64,000 nucleotides of DNA from Halomonas sp. UBA3074 (GTDB taxonomy: Bacteria > Pseudomonadota > Gammaproteobacteria > Pseudomonadales > Halomonadaceae). The notes below the pieces were generated by a model. That model was not told the DNA's origin. It saw nothing but the letters and a program-made list of their open reading frames with translations, and made no database searches. Positions 25,462 through 33,539 of this stretch are shown piece after piece. The first letter of the stretch is position 1, and each line of letters begins with the position of its first letter. The stretch is from contig NZ_DFBS01000022.1 of NCBI RefSeq assembly GCF_002366715.1, positions 135,620 through 199,619 of the forward strand. The letters run 5' to 3'. Position numbers and translations under genes: made by a program.

Positions 25462-26196
25462 ATGAGTGATGCGCAGGCGCCGATAAAGCGGCGCGCTTCC
25501 GTTAAAGAAACCAAAGATGGCAAAGAGGGTGATGAACGCCACGATGCTATCTACCGCGCCGTGAGCGATGCCATTGTCGAGCAGCGCTTGAAGCCCGGCG
25601 CGCGGCTGCGCGAGGATGCCCTGGCGGATGTGTTCGGCATTAGCCGCACCGGTATTCGTAAAATTTTGCAGCGCCTGTCACTGGAGCAACTCGTTACCCT
25701 GACGCCGCGTCGTGGGGCCAGCGTTACCCGGCCCACCGCCTACGAAGCCAAGGACGTTTTCGATGCCCGCCAACTGGTTGAGTGCGGATTAATGCCCGAC
25801 GTGGCGCGGCGCATGGGTGAAAAAGAAGCCGCTGAGCTACGTGAAATGGCCAAGCGCGAACGCCAAGCGCTGCGCAGCGGCCAACAAAGCGTCGCTATCC
25901 GGTTCTCTGCCGATTTTCACGTGCGCTTGGCGCAGCTTTCCGGCAATGCGACCCTCGCGGAGTTTGTTGAGCGGCTCTGCTCGCGCTCCTCGCTGATACT
26001 CGCCGTCTACGGCCATCGCGGCCACTTGGGCTGCGAATCCCACGACCACGATGACCTGATCGGCTATTTAGAAGCAGGCAACGGCGAGCGCGCGAAAGCC
26101 TTTATGAGTCGTCACCTTAAAGCCATCGAAGCCTCGCTCTCCATGGTCGAAGAGGAAGAAAACGTGCCGGATTTACAGCAGATATTTGGGGAGTGA
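25462..26196 (+). CDS. GntR/FCD-family regulator of purine catabolism
   Basis: The 244-residue regulator has a basic N-terminal extension of about 30 residues, then a winged helix (LREDALADVFGISRTGIRKILQRLSLEQLV, about residues 54-83) and an FCD domain with a histidine-rich metal-type cluster (ADFHVRLAQLSGN, YGHRGHLGCESHDHDDL). ATG 25462 follows AGAGG. It is in an operon with uraH-puuD and is the best candidate to read the five TGTATACA palindromes; the Klebsiella regulator HpxS is also GntR-type. Its last 33 codons have a decayed copy at 30480-30578. Confidence 0.88.
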   Translation: MSDAQAPIKRRASVKETKDGKEGDERHDAIYRAVSDAIVEQRLKPGARLREDALADVFGISRTGIRKILQRLSLEQLVTLTPRRGASVTRPTAYEAKDVFDARQLVECGLMPDVARRMGEKEAAELREMAKRERQALRSGQQSVAIRFSADFHVRLAQLSGNATLAEFVERLCSRSSLILAVYGHRGHLGCESHDHDDLIGYLEAGNGERAKAFMSRHLKAIEASLSMVEEEENVPDLQQIFGE

Positions 26197-26233
26197 AGGC
26201 GCGGGTCGAATCTTGACACACGGGGCGCCGGGC

Positions 26234-27112
26234 TTACATCAAGCTCCAAAACGCGTCGACCAACGGGTTTTTTAGGTTTTTCTTCAAGGTAAACAAACCA
26301 ATATCGTAGGGTTCCAGTTCCGGCGTCACGTCGAGCACGCGGATGCGATCCATCAGTGGGCTGTTGTCGAGGACGATTTTAGGCACCACGCCAATACCAA
26401 AGCCCAAGCTCACCATACTCACGATGGCTTCATTGCCGGTCACCTGGGCATAAATGCGCGGGGAGATGTCATGCTGGCGAAACCACTCATCTACACGCGT
26501 TCTAGACACACCGCTTTCCGATAGAATCATGGGCGTATTCGCCCACTCAGCCGGTGTAATGGGCGTGCTGGTGGGCGCATTGGGCACTTGCTGCTCCAGC
26601 GGCGCAATAAACAGCAGCGGCGACGTCGCAATGGGCTTGAAGGCCAGGCCCCGCGGTAAGTTGGCGGGCTGTGCCGCAATGCTAAGGTCTTCTTTTCCAT
26701 CGAGCACATGCGCAATGGCATGTTCGGGGTCCCCCGTGCGCAGCTTGATTTCGATGACCGGGTAGGCAATACGAAAGCGCCGCAGTAGCTCGTGCAAAAA
26801 GCTGTAGCTGGCCGTTACGGAGCCATACAAGCTGATTTCACCGCTTAATTGATCCGGGTTGTCGGTTAACTGATGACGAATCAAGTTCCACTGGCTGCTG
26901 GCATCGCGGGCATACTTGAGAAATTTTTGGCCTTCCTGGGTGAGCACTACGGTACGGTTGTCGCGGTTGAACAGCGCCACTCCCAGCTCGTCTTCTAAAT
27001 GGCGAATGTTGCGCGACAGGGCAGAAATGCTCACATAGCACTCGTCGCTGGCGCGACCGAAATGCAGGGTTTCTGCCAAGGCGAGAAATTGTTTTAAAAT
27101 TTTAAAATTCAT
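26234..27112 (-). CDS. ilvY: LysR-family regulator IlvY
   Basis: The 292-residue LysR-type regulator matches E. coli IlvY in order and key segments. The HTH is LAETLHFGRASDECYVSISALSRNIRHLEDELG. Also present are LSGEISLYGSVTASYSFL, IEIKLRTGDPEHAIAHV and GNEAIVSMVSLGFGIGVVPKIVLDNSP. It is divergent from ilvC, as in enterobacteria, where IlvY activates ilvC when acetolactate or acetohydroxybutyrate is bound. The frame is open to 27151, but ATG 27110-27112 (MNFKILKQFL) matches the family N-terminus. Confidence 0.94.
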   Translation of the reverse strand: MNFKILKQFLALAETLHFGRASDECYVSISALSRNIRHLEDELGVALFNRDNRTVVLTQEGQKFLKYARDASSQWNLIRHQLTDNPDQLSGEISLYGSVTASYSFLHELLRRFRIAYPVIEIKLRTGDPEHAIAHVLDGKEDLSIAAQPANLPRGLAFKPIATSPLLFIAPLEQQVPNAPTSTPITPAEWANTPMILSESGVSRTRVDEWFRQHDISPRIYAQVTGNEAIVSMVSLGFGIGVVPKIVLDNSPLMDRIRVLDVTPELEPYDIGLFTLKKNLKNPLVDAFWSLM

Positions 27113-27133
27113 ACCTGTCATGATAATGGAGCT

Positions 27134-27161
27134 TTGCAAAAAAAGGGACATGTTGTTGCAA
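27134..27161. promoter_or_regulatory. candidate IlvY sites in the ilvY-ilvC gap
   Basis: TTGCAA occurs at 27134-27139 and again at 27156-27161, 22 bases apart (two helical turns), just upstream of the ilvY start. Paired short palindromes in a LysR-target divergent gap fit IlvY binding. The exact consensus could not be checked. Confidence 0.45.
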
Positions 27162-27305
27162 ATATATCAATTTAAGAAATAGTCGTTTTTCGTTAGATTG
27201 GCGCTACTCACATGGCGCTGGGTTCGCACTTAGCAGCTATGTCACTCTTTTTCGTATCGGTGTGCGACATCGATATCGTGCTTATCAATCATTAGGATGT
27301 TAACG

Positions 27306-28778
27306 ATGGCTAACTACTTCAATACGCTGCCGCTACGCGAGCAACTGGCTCAACTCGCCAAATGCCGTTTTATGTACAGTTCTGAATTTGCCGATGGCGT
27401 AGACGCGCTTAAAGGCAAAAAAATGGTCGTGATCGGCTGCGGCGCACAAGGCCTGAACCAAGGCTTGAACCTACGCGATAGCGGTTTGGACGTCTCTTAC
27501 GCCCTGCGCCCTGAAGCCATCGAACAGAAGCGCCAGTCTTGGAAGAACGCCACTGAAAACGGCTTTACTGTCGGTACCTACGAAGAGCTGATCCCCACGG
27601 CAGATGTGGTCTTGAACCTGACGCCCGATAAGCAGCACACCGCTGTTGTAACGGCGGTAATGCCGCTGATGAAAGAAGGCGCTTGCCTGTCTTACTCTCA
27701 CGGTTTCAACATCGTCGAAGAAGGCATGAAGATCCGCGACGACCTCACCGTCATCATGGTGGCGCCGAAGTGCCCAGGGTCTGAAGTGCGCGCTGAATAT
27801 GTGCGTGGTTTCGGTGTTCCCACCCTGATCGCTGTTCACGAAGCCAACGATCCTAAAGGTGAAGGCCTTGCCCTGGCAAAAGCCTACGCAGTGGGCACTG
27901 GCGGCCATAAAGCTGGCGTGTTGATGTCCTCATTCATCGCGGAAGTTAAATCCGACCTGATGGGCGAGCAAACGATTCTCTGCGGCATGCTGCAAACCGG
28001 TTCTATCCTTTGCTTCGACAAAATGATCGAAGAAGGTATCGAGCCTGGCTACGCCTCAAAGCTGATTCAGTACGGCTGGGAAAACATCACGGAAGCACTG
28101 AAATACGGCGGCGTAACCAACATGCTGGATCGTCTTTCTAACCCTGCGAAGATCAAAGCCTACGATCTTGCAGAAGAGCTGAAAGAGATCATGCGTCCGC
28201 TTTACAACAAGCACCAGGACGACATCATGAACGGCAACTTCTCTGCTGGCATGATGGAAGACTGGGCGAACGATGATGCAAAACTTCACGCATGGCGCGC
28301 AGACACTGCTGAAACAGCATTCGAAAAAACACCCGCGGGTGACATTAAGATCACTGAGCAAGAGTACTTCGACCACGGCATCCTGATGGTGGCGATGGTA
28401 AAAGCGGGGGTTGAGCTTGCGTTCGAAACCATGACCGCGGCTGGCATTATCGCCGAGTCTGCTTACTACGAGTCTCTGCACGAAACGCCACTGATCGCCA
28501 ACACCATCGCGCGTAAGAAGCTGTATGAAATGAACGCGACGATCTCTGATACCGCGGAATACGGCTGCTACCTCTACAACCACGCGTGTGTACCACTCCT
28601 GGCTGACTTCATGAAAGGCATTAAGTCCGATGTGATCGGTAAAGGCCTGGATGTAGATGACAACGGCGTTGATAACGCGCGTTTGATCGAAGTCAACGAT
28701 GCCCTGCGTGCGCACCCGGTTGAAGCCGTTGGCGCAGTGCTGCGTGGCCACATGGCGGACATGAAGAAGATCGTTTAA
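27306..28778 (+). CDS. ilvC: Ketol-acid reductoisomerase (NADP+), class II
   Basis: The 490-residue long-form KARI is nearly identical in length to E. coli IlvC (491). It starts MANYFNTLPLREQLAQLAKCRFM. The NADPH-binding GCGAQGLNQGLNLRDSGLDVSYALR lies near residue 45, and knotted C-terminal domains carry metal-binding acidic residues (ELKEIMRPLYNKHQDD). It converts acetolactate and acetohydroxybutyrate to dihydroxyacids in valine/isoleucine synthesis. ATG 27306, not 27297, aligns with E. coli and is 8 bases after AGGA. Confidence 0.97.
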   Translation: MANYFNTLPLREQLAQLAKCRFMYSSEFADGVDALKGKKMVVIGCGAQGLNQGLNLRDSGLDVSYALRPEAIEQKRQSWKNATENGFTVGTYEELIPTADVVLNLTPDKQHTAVVTAVMPLMKEGACLSYSHGFNIVEEGMKIRDDLTVIMVAPKCPGSEVRAEYVRGFGVPTLIAVHEANDPKGEGLALAKAYAVGTGGHKAGVLMSSFIAEVKSDLMGEQTILCGMLQTGSILCFDKMIEEGIEPGYASKLIQYGWENITEALKYGGVTNMLDRLSNPAKIKAYDLAEELKEIMRPLYNKHQDDIMNGNFSAGMMEDWANDDAKLHAWRADTAETAFEKTPAGDIKITEQEYFDHGILMVAMVKAGVELAFETMTAAGIIAESAYYESLHETPLIANTIARKKLYEMNATISDTAEYGCYLYNHACVPLLADFMKGIKSDVIGKGLDVDDNGVDNARLIEVNDALRAHPVEAVGAVLRGHMADMKKIV

Positions 28779-28812
28779 CCGGTTGAATAAAGAATAGCGA
28801 GTTAACGCAATT

Positions 28813-28852
28813 AAAAAGCCGGGATATCGCCACGATAGTCTCGGCTTTTTTG
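28813..28852 (+). terminator. rho-independent terminator of ilvC
   Basis: AAAAAGCCG (28813-28821) pairs with CGGCTTTTT (28842-28850), the inner stem continuing imperfectly around GATATCG/CGATA. A T-run follows. Confidence 0.85.
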
Positions 28853-28908
28853 TCTCTTTTTTTATTCAAGCCTGACTTTTAAACACCGTCACCGTAAGGA
28901 ATAGTTCG

Positions 28909-30426
28909 ATGGAGCCTTCAAACCGCTTAGCCCATATTCAGCTAAACAAAGCGACGATCAGTTTTGATGATCGCTTTACCCTAAGCGAGATCGATTGGAC
29001 TATCGAACCCCATCAGCATTGGGTCATCACTGGCACCAATGGCGCAGGCAAATCCGCCCTGGCGGCGGCGCTGGCGGGCGTTGGCAAGATTGAAGCGGGC
29101 ACTATTCAAGGGCTGCCCAAAAACGTTGGGTTGGTCTCTTTCGAAGCGCAAGCCGAACTCATTGCCCAAGAGCTGAAAAAAGACGATGCCGATATCATGG
29201 ATGTCATTTCACTCGGCACCCCCGTTAGTGAAATGATTTTCGAGCACTGCCAGGACACTGAGCTCGCCAGCGTACTGGTCGAAAAGTTCGGGCTGAAGAG
29301 GCTCCTCGACCGCGCCTTTCGTAAGCTCTCCACGGGTGAAACCCGCAAAGTCATGTTGATTCGCGCGCTGGCGAATAAGCCGGACTTACTGATTCTAGAC
29401 GAGCCGTTTGATGGCCTAGATGTCGACACCCTCGCCATGCTGCAGGCTCATCTTGCCTCCATCATCGACAGCGTCCCCATGGTGCTGGTGCTGAACCGCT
29501 TTGATGAAATGCCCGATTTCATCACCCATGTGGCCTATCTATATAAAGAGCGTGGGGATAAAGGCCGCTCGGATAAAGAACGTACGTACAAAAAAAGAGG
29601 CGATAAAAAGCGCGGGGACACGGGGCGTTTAGCGTTCACGGTAGACCGCCAGGACGATGCTGCCTTCAATGAGCTGTATCAATTGCTGCATTTGAAAACC
29701 ACCGACCTCCGCGTGCCCGAGGCCGACCCAGCCAATAAATTACCCGCGCTCGACCCCAGCCAACCGTTAGTGAAACTCAAGCAAGCGACGATTCAATACG
29801 GCGACACCGTGATCGTCGATAAGCTTGACTGGACGATCGAGCCGGGCCAGCACTGGCAACTGAGTGGCCCTAACGGGAGTGGTAAGACTTGCGTCTTGTC
29901 CCTGATCACGGGGGATCATCCGCAGTGCTACACCAACGATATTTTTGTGTTTGGCTTTCAGCGCGGTAACGGCGAAAGCATCTGGCAGATCAAGCAGTTT
30001 ATCGGCTATGTCTCCACTGCCTTGCAATGGGAATATCGCGTCAGCACCAGCTGCAAAAACGTGATTATTTCAGGCTTCCACGACAGCATCGGCGTGTACA
30101 CCAAATCCACTGATAACCAGAAGAAAATCGCCGACCAATGGCTTGAACTACTCGGCATGAAAGACCGCGCCGACCAGCCCTTTAACAAACTCTCCTACGG
30201 CGACCAACGTTTGCTGCTTATCGCCCGCGCCATGGTAAAACACCCGCCGCTGCTGATTCTAGACGAGCCTTGCCTCGGCCTGGACGACATGAACCGCCAG
30301 CTAGTTCTCGCACTCATCGAGAAGATTTGTGAGGGGAATGAAACCACGGTGCTCTACGTGAATCACCACACGGAAGACAAGATTAAGGAAATAGATAATC
30401 ATTTGGCGTTGGTGAAGAATCACTAA
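28909..30426 (+). CDS. modF: Duplicated ABC ATPase, ModF-like
   Basis: The 505-residue protein carries two ABC ATPase domains. The first has Walker A GTNGAGKSAL, a LSTGETRKVMLIRAL signature and LLILDEPFDGLD. The second has GPNGSGKTCV, LSYGDQRLLLIARAM and LLILDEPCLGLD. This layout matches ModF (PhrA), a molybdenum-linked ATPase without membrane domains. The modABC operon lies 16 kb away. Unusually, the linker at about residues 213-239 is a charged repeat-like stretch rich in KKRGDK units. It has its own promoter region after the ilvC terminator. Confidence 0.83.
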   Translation: MEPSNRLAHIQLNKATISFDDRFTLSEIDWTIEPHQHWVITGTNGAGKSALAAALAGVGKIEAGTIQGLPKNVGLVSFEAQAELIAQELKKDDADIMDVISLGTPVSEMIFEHCQDTELASVLVEKFGLKRLLDRAFRKLSTGETRKVMLIRALANKPDLLILDEPFDGLDVDTLAMLQAHLASIIDSVPMVLVLNRFDEMPDFITHVAYLYKERGDKGRSDKERTYKKRGDKKRGDTGRLAFTVDRQDDAAFNELYQLLHLKTTDLRVPEADPANKLPALDPSQPLVKLKQATIQYGDTVIVDKLDWTIEPGQHWQLSGPNGSGKTCVLSLITGDHPQCYTNDIFVFGFQRGNGESIWQIKQFIGYVSTALQWEYRVSTSCKNVIISGFHDSIGVYTKSTDNQKKIADQWLELLGMKDRADQPFNKLSYGDQRLLLIARAMVKHPPLLILDEPCLGLDDMNRQLVLALIEKICEGNETTVLYVNHHTEDKIKEIDNHLALVKNH

Positions 30427-30449
30427 TCTGGCCTCATACTCCGATGCCT

Positions 30450-30580
30450 CCGAAACAGGCAACGACGAGCAGAACACAGGCCAAAGCCTTCATGAACTGC
30501 CACCTAAAAGCCATCGAAACATCGCTCTCCATGGTCGAAGAAGAGGATAGCGTGCCGGATTGGCAGCAGATATGGGGGAG
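30450..30580 (+). pseudogene. decayed C-terminal fragment of an FCD/GntR regulator
   Basis: Translation of 30480-30578 gives AKAFMNCHLKAIETSLSM and a following acidic stretch. It matches the last 33 residues of the regulator at 25462-26196 at 26 of 33 positions. Likeness continues upstream to about 30452 in another frame (GAAACAGGCAACGACGAG), so a frameshift separates the parts. No DNA-binding domain or start is present. It begins about 25 bases after the modF stop and marks the left edge of a low-GC segment. Confidence 0.8.
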
Positions 30581-30688
30581 GTTATTAGTTCTTCGAGCTA
30601 ACAGAAAATCAGCTGACAATGTTGACTGCAAATTGCCTCATTTGTGGCGCCTTGCTACAATTAAAAAGGATTTTATGAGGGCAATGAA

Positions 30689-30910
30689 ATGGCCACTAAT
30701 AGCATACGTCTAGATCAGCAACTTATTGAAAAAGCCACGATTATAGCTAAAGCGCTTGATCGGACGACTCCCAAGCAAATCGAGCACTGGGCAAAAATCG
30801 GCGAAATGATGGAAGACAATCCTGATTTGCCTTATGAATTTGTGAAGCAAGCCATTATTGCAAAAGCAGAACGTGAAGCCGGGAAGCTGGAGCCCTACGA
30901 TTTTGGCTAA
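30689..30910 (+). CDS. ParD-like antitoxin of a type II toxin-antitoxin pair
   Basis: This 73-residue protein starts MATNSIRLDQQLIEKATIIAKALDRTTPKQIEHWAKIG. It fits the ParD-like antitoxin family, with a short beta-strand for DNA contact and two helices, then EDNPDLPYEFVKQAI. GAGG lies 8 bases before the ATG. It overlaps the toxin frame by 8 bases. Antitoxins of this kind bind and neutralise the partner and repress their own promoter. Local GC content is visibly lower than in flanking genes. Confidence 0.82.
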   Translation: MATNSIRLDQQLIEKATIIAKALDRTTPKQIEHWAKIGEMMEDNPDLPYEFVKQAIIAKAEREAGKLEPYDFG

Positions 30911-31190
30911 AGCTACCAGTGTTTTACAGTCCCAGAGCTTTAAGAAAGCAGTTAAGAAGCTTCAAGCCAATCAGAAAAAAGATCTCGACGCAGCCGTCAA
31001 AAAGCTGATGGACGAGCCCACTTTAGGGGAGCAGAAGAAGGGTGATCTATCATTCTTACGGGTATATAAATTTAAAATGAACAAGCAACTAACGTTGCTT
31101 GGATACAGCTTTGATGATGGTGCCCTTGTTCTTGAACTCTTAGCCCTTGGATCACACGAAAACTTTTACCGAGATATCAAACAGAAATAG
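30903..31190 (+). CDS. RelE/ParE-superfamily toxin
   Basis: The 95-residue basic protein begins LAKATSVLQSQSFKKAVKKLQANQKKDLDAAVKKLMDEP and ends YSFDDGALVLELLALGSHENFYRDIKQK, the typical RelE/ParE layout. The LGSHENFYRDIK tail is common in RelE-like mRNA interferases. No ATG is available. The TTG at 30903, overlapping the antitoxin stop, follows CTGGAG at 10 bases; a longer form from TTG 30858 is possible. Translational coupling to the antitoxin is likely. Confidence 0.82.
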   Translation: MAKATSVLQSQSFKKAVKKLQANQKKDLDAAVKKLMDEPTLGEQKKGDLSFLRVYKFKMNKQLTLLGYSFDDGALVLELLALGSHENFYRDIKQK

Positions 31191-31260
31191 TACGTTGTAA
31201 CGCTCTCAACAAATGGCAATTTGTAGCGCCAGCGGAAAATTGATCCGTTGTTTGCGATTT

Positions 31261-31719
31261 TTATGCATTTGGGCTGCTAACCAGGTGAATGGTTTTCCAG
31301 CAAAGAAATAACACAGCTATTCTTGCTGCTTCGTCTATTCCTTTCTGACATGCTTTCGCATATGCCTCCTTTTGAATAGGTTCCCATCCGAATTTTAAAC
31401 TGTTGAGTTCCTCAAATGACACTTTATACGCTGCTTGGTGGGAGTAGGAATTTCTAATCGAATTCAGGGCCTTCAGCGATGAGTAATAAGTTTCGCTAAG
31501 TAAACCCATCGCTCTAGCCAGATCAAGCTTCAGATCGAACCCTCGGTTCCTTGAAAAGAAAGCCTGGGGCATTTCGAGGTTCCTAGAAATTAGCGTCTCC
31601 AGGATTTTCTCGATAAAAATGTGACCACGTAGAATCGGAGACAACTCATCCGTTTCTAAGACGAGCTGCTCAATTGCGTGCTGATCGAGATCTTCAAAAG
31701 ACGCTGTTAAGTAATCCAC
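31261..31719 (-). CDS. HEPN-like protein with RNxxxH motif
   Basis: This 152-residue, mostly helical protein is of uncertain family. The motif R89-N90-x3-H94 (SIRNSYSHQ) is the canonical HEPN ribonuclease pattern, preceded by LRGHIFIEKILETLISRNL and followed by a helix with KFGWEPIQKEAY. HEPN proteins are often toxins, abortive-infection or RNA-cleaving factors. It lies next to a toxin-antitoxin pair in AT-rich DNA but faces the other way and has no obvious antitoxin partner. A housekeeping HEPN of unknown role is an alternative. Confidence 0.6.
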   Translation of the reverse strand: MDYLTASFEDLDQHAIEQLVLETDELSPILRGHIFIEKILETLISRNLEMPQAFFSRNRGFDLKLDLARAMGLLSETYYSSLKALNSIRNSYSHQAAYKVSFEELNSLKFGWEPIQKEAYAKACQKGIDEAARIAVLFLCWKTIHLVSSPNA

Positions 31720-32031
31720 GGTTTCCTCTAAATATTAATACGCAATAACTTATTAATGCTTATGCGCATTAATATTACTGATTATCTTTACAAATTGCGC
31801 ATAAACCTACAAATATATTTTTAACTCATTGTTTTTGGTTTTTTATAGAGTTTGCTCAGAGAAATGAGCATGCATTCTGCTGAACGTTTCTGGAATAAGC
31901 GCATTGCAGGCTAAAAATATTTTCCATGTTCAAGGGAACCGACGTATATCGAAATAAATAGCGCCATCGGTACGAGGCCGCTGGCGCTAGTGAGAGTAGC
32001 AAGTCTAAACCGTCAGCTAAGACTTACCAAC
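31720..32031. other. AT-rich intergenic region with two inverted repeats
   Basis: This 312-base gap is markedly AT-rich. ATTAATGC (31752-31759) and GCATTAAT (31766-31773) form a perfect inverted repeat 33 bases before the HEPN-like gene, an operator candidate. AGCGCCA (31960-31966) and TGGCGCT (31982-31988) form a hairpin downstream of the permease at 32032, perhaps a weak terminator for it. No gene is apparent. Confidence 0.5.
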
Positions 32032-33510
32032 TTAACCTAACTTCTGCTGAGCCAATACAGGCGCAGCCTTAAACTGCCGCATCAAACCGTAGTAGAACAG
32101 CCCACCTAAGCCTGCACCGATCAACCAGCCATAGCCGCCCAGGCTGGATAGGGCGGGTACTAACACGGTAGAGAGCGAGAATAGCGCCGCTACGCCAAAG
32201 GCAATAAGGGCGCGGGTGTTCCAGCCGTTTACGTAGTAGTAAGCGCTGCCCGGTGCTGACGAGAACAGCTCCTGCATATTCAGGTGCTGACGCTTAATCA
32301 GGTAGTAGTCGACTACGATAATGCCGTAGAAGGGCGCGACAATGGCCCCTAGCGCATTTACAAAGCCGGGAACGCCAATCTGGCTGATGACCGAAAGCCA
32401 TAGCGCGCCGACAAAGAACGCGATTACCGCGGTAATAAGGCCGCCCATTTTAAAGCTGACTTTGCTGGGAAACAGGTTGGCAAGGTCGTAAGCGGGGGGA
32501 ATAAAGTTGGCGACCAGGTTGATGCCTACCGTGGCGGCAAAGAAGGTGAGCGCGGCGATAATCGTCAGCGGCAGCGAATCTACCCGCTCAACGATATCGG
32601 CGGGGTTGGTTAGCGCTTCGCCAAATAGCACCAGGGTGCCAGCGGTAATAATCAGCGCGATAAACGAGAAGAAAGCGACGTTCAGCGGCAAGCCCAGCAG
32701 GTTGCCTAGCTTCATCTGACGCTCGGTTTTTACAAAGCGGGTGAAGTCGCCGAAGTTGATCACCACCGCTGCGAAGTACGCCACCATGGTGCCGACAATC
32801 GCCATAAAGGCCGCGATTGAGCTTCCGCTGGTGTCACTGCCACCGCTGAAAATGGTGCCAATGGCAGGGATTAGCTCACTGCCCGCCTGATACCAAACAA
32901 TGATCATTAGCACCAACATCACCACGTAAACCAGCGGTCCCGCCCAGTTGAGGAAGTGTTTAATGCGCTCTATGCCCTGCCAGAAAATCGCGATCTGAAA
33001 CAGCCACACAATCACAAACGATACCCAGGCAACTCCAGAAAGTCCCAGGAAAGTGCTGCCGCTGCCTGCGCCGACAAAGGCGGTAATGAGAAGGGTGACG
33101 GCGGTGGAGGCAAAGTAGGTCTGCACGCCGTACCAAAAGATCCCCACGATGGCGCGCAGCATCGCGGGTAGGTTCGCGCCGCGTACCCCCATGCTGGCGC
33201 GCACCATGACGGGGAAAGGAATGCCGTATTTAACGCTGGGTTTACCGGTCAGGTTGACCAAAAACATCACGATCACGCCCGCCAGAATGATCGCCGCCAT
33301 CACCGCCCAGCCGTTCAGGCCGTAGGTTAAAAACAGTGAGGCAGCCAGGGTGTAACCAAACAGGCTCTGGATATCGTTAGACCAAACGTTAAATATCTCA
33401 AACGCGCCCCAGTTACGATCCTGGGGTTTTAGCGGCGCAAGATCCTCGTTATACAGCGTGGGATCAATGTGCTTAATATCCAGGTCACTAACGTCATTAC
33501 TCTCTTTCAT
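32032..33510 (-). CDS. NCS1-family nucleobase/allantoin-type permease
   Basis: The 492-residue carrier has about 12 hydrophobic segments. NCS1 motifs are LKPQDRNWGAFEIFNVWSND near residue 26, KYGIPFPVMVRASMGVRGANLPAMLRAIVGIFWYGVQ near 95 and VDYYLIKRQHLNMQELF near the end. NCS1 proteins move cytosine, allantoin, hydantoins or thiamine with Na+ or H+. Placed after a second NCS1 gene and an allantoin racemase on the same strand, allantoin or another ureide is likely. Only 29 bases separate it from the upstream permease gene. Confidence 0.88.
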   Translation of the reverse strand: MKESNDVSDLDIKHIDPTLYNEDLAPLKPQDRNWGAFEIFNVWSNDIQSLFGYTLAASLFLTYGLNGWAVMAAIILAGVIVMFLVNLTGKPSVKYGIPFPVMVRASMGVRGANLPAMLRAIVGIFWYGVQTYFASTAVTLLITAFVGAGSGSTFLGLSGVAWVSFVIVWLFQIAIFWQGIERIKHFLNWAGPLVYVVMLVLMIIVWYQAGSELIPAIGTIFSGGSDTSGSSIAAFMAIVGTMVAYFAAVVINFGDFTRFVKTERQMKLGNLLGLPLNVAFFSFIALIITAGTLVLFGEALTNPADIVERVDSLPLTIIAALTFFAATVGINLVANFIPPAYDLANLFPSKVSFKMGGLITAVIAFFVGALWLSVISQIGVPGFVNALGAIVAPFYGIIVVDYYLIKRQHLNMQELFSSAPGSAYYYVNGWNTRALIAFGVAALFSLSTVLVPALSSLGGYGWLIGAGLGGLFYYGLMRQFKAAPVLAQQKLG

Positions 33511-33539
33511 CTTATTCGCTCTTCGGTTGGCAAATGGAG

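Noticed and set aside
31200..31260. Possible CRISPR or attachment-type repeats at the toxin-antitoxin island
   Set aside because: No regularly spaced repeats and no flanking direct repeats of useful length were seen; there is no integrase or transposase gene in the window.
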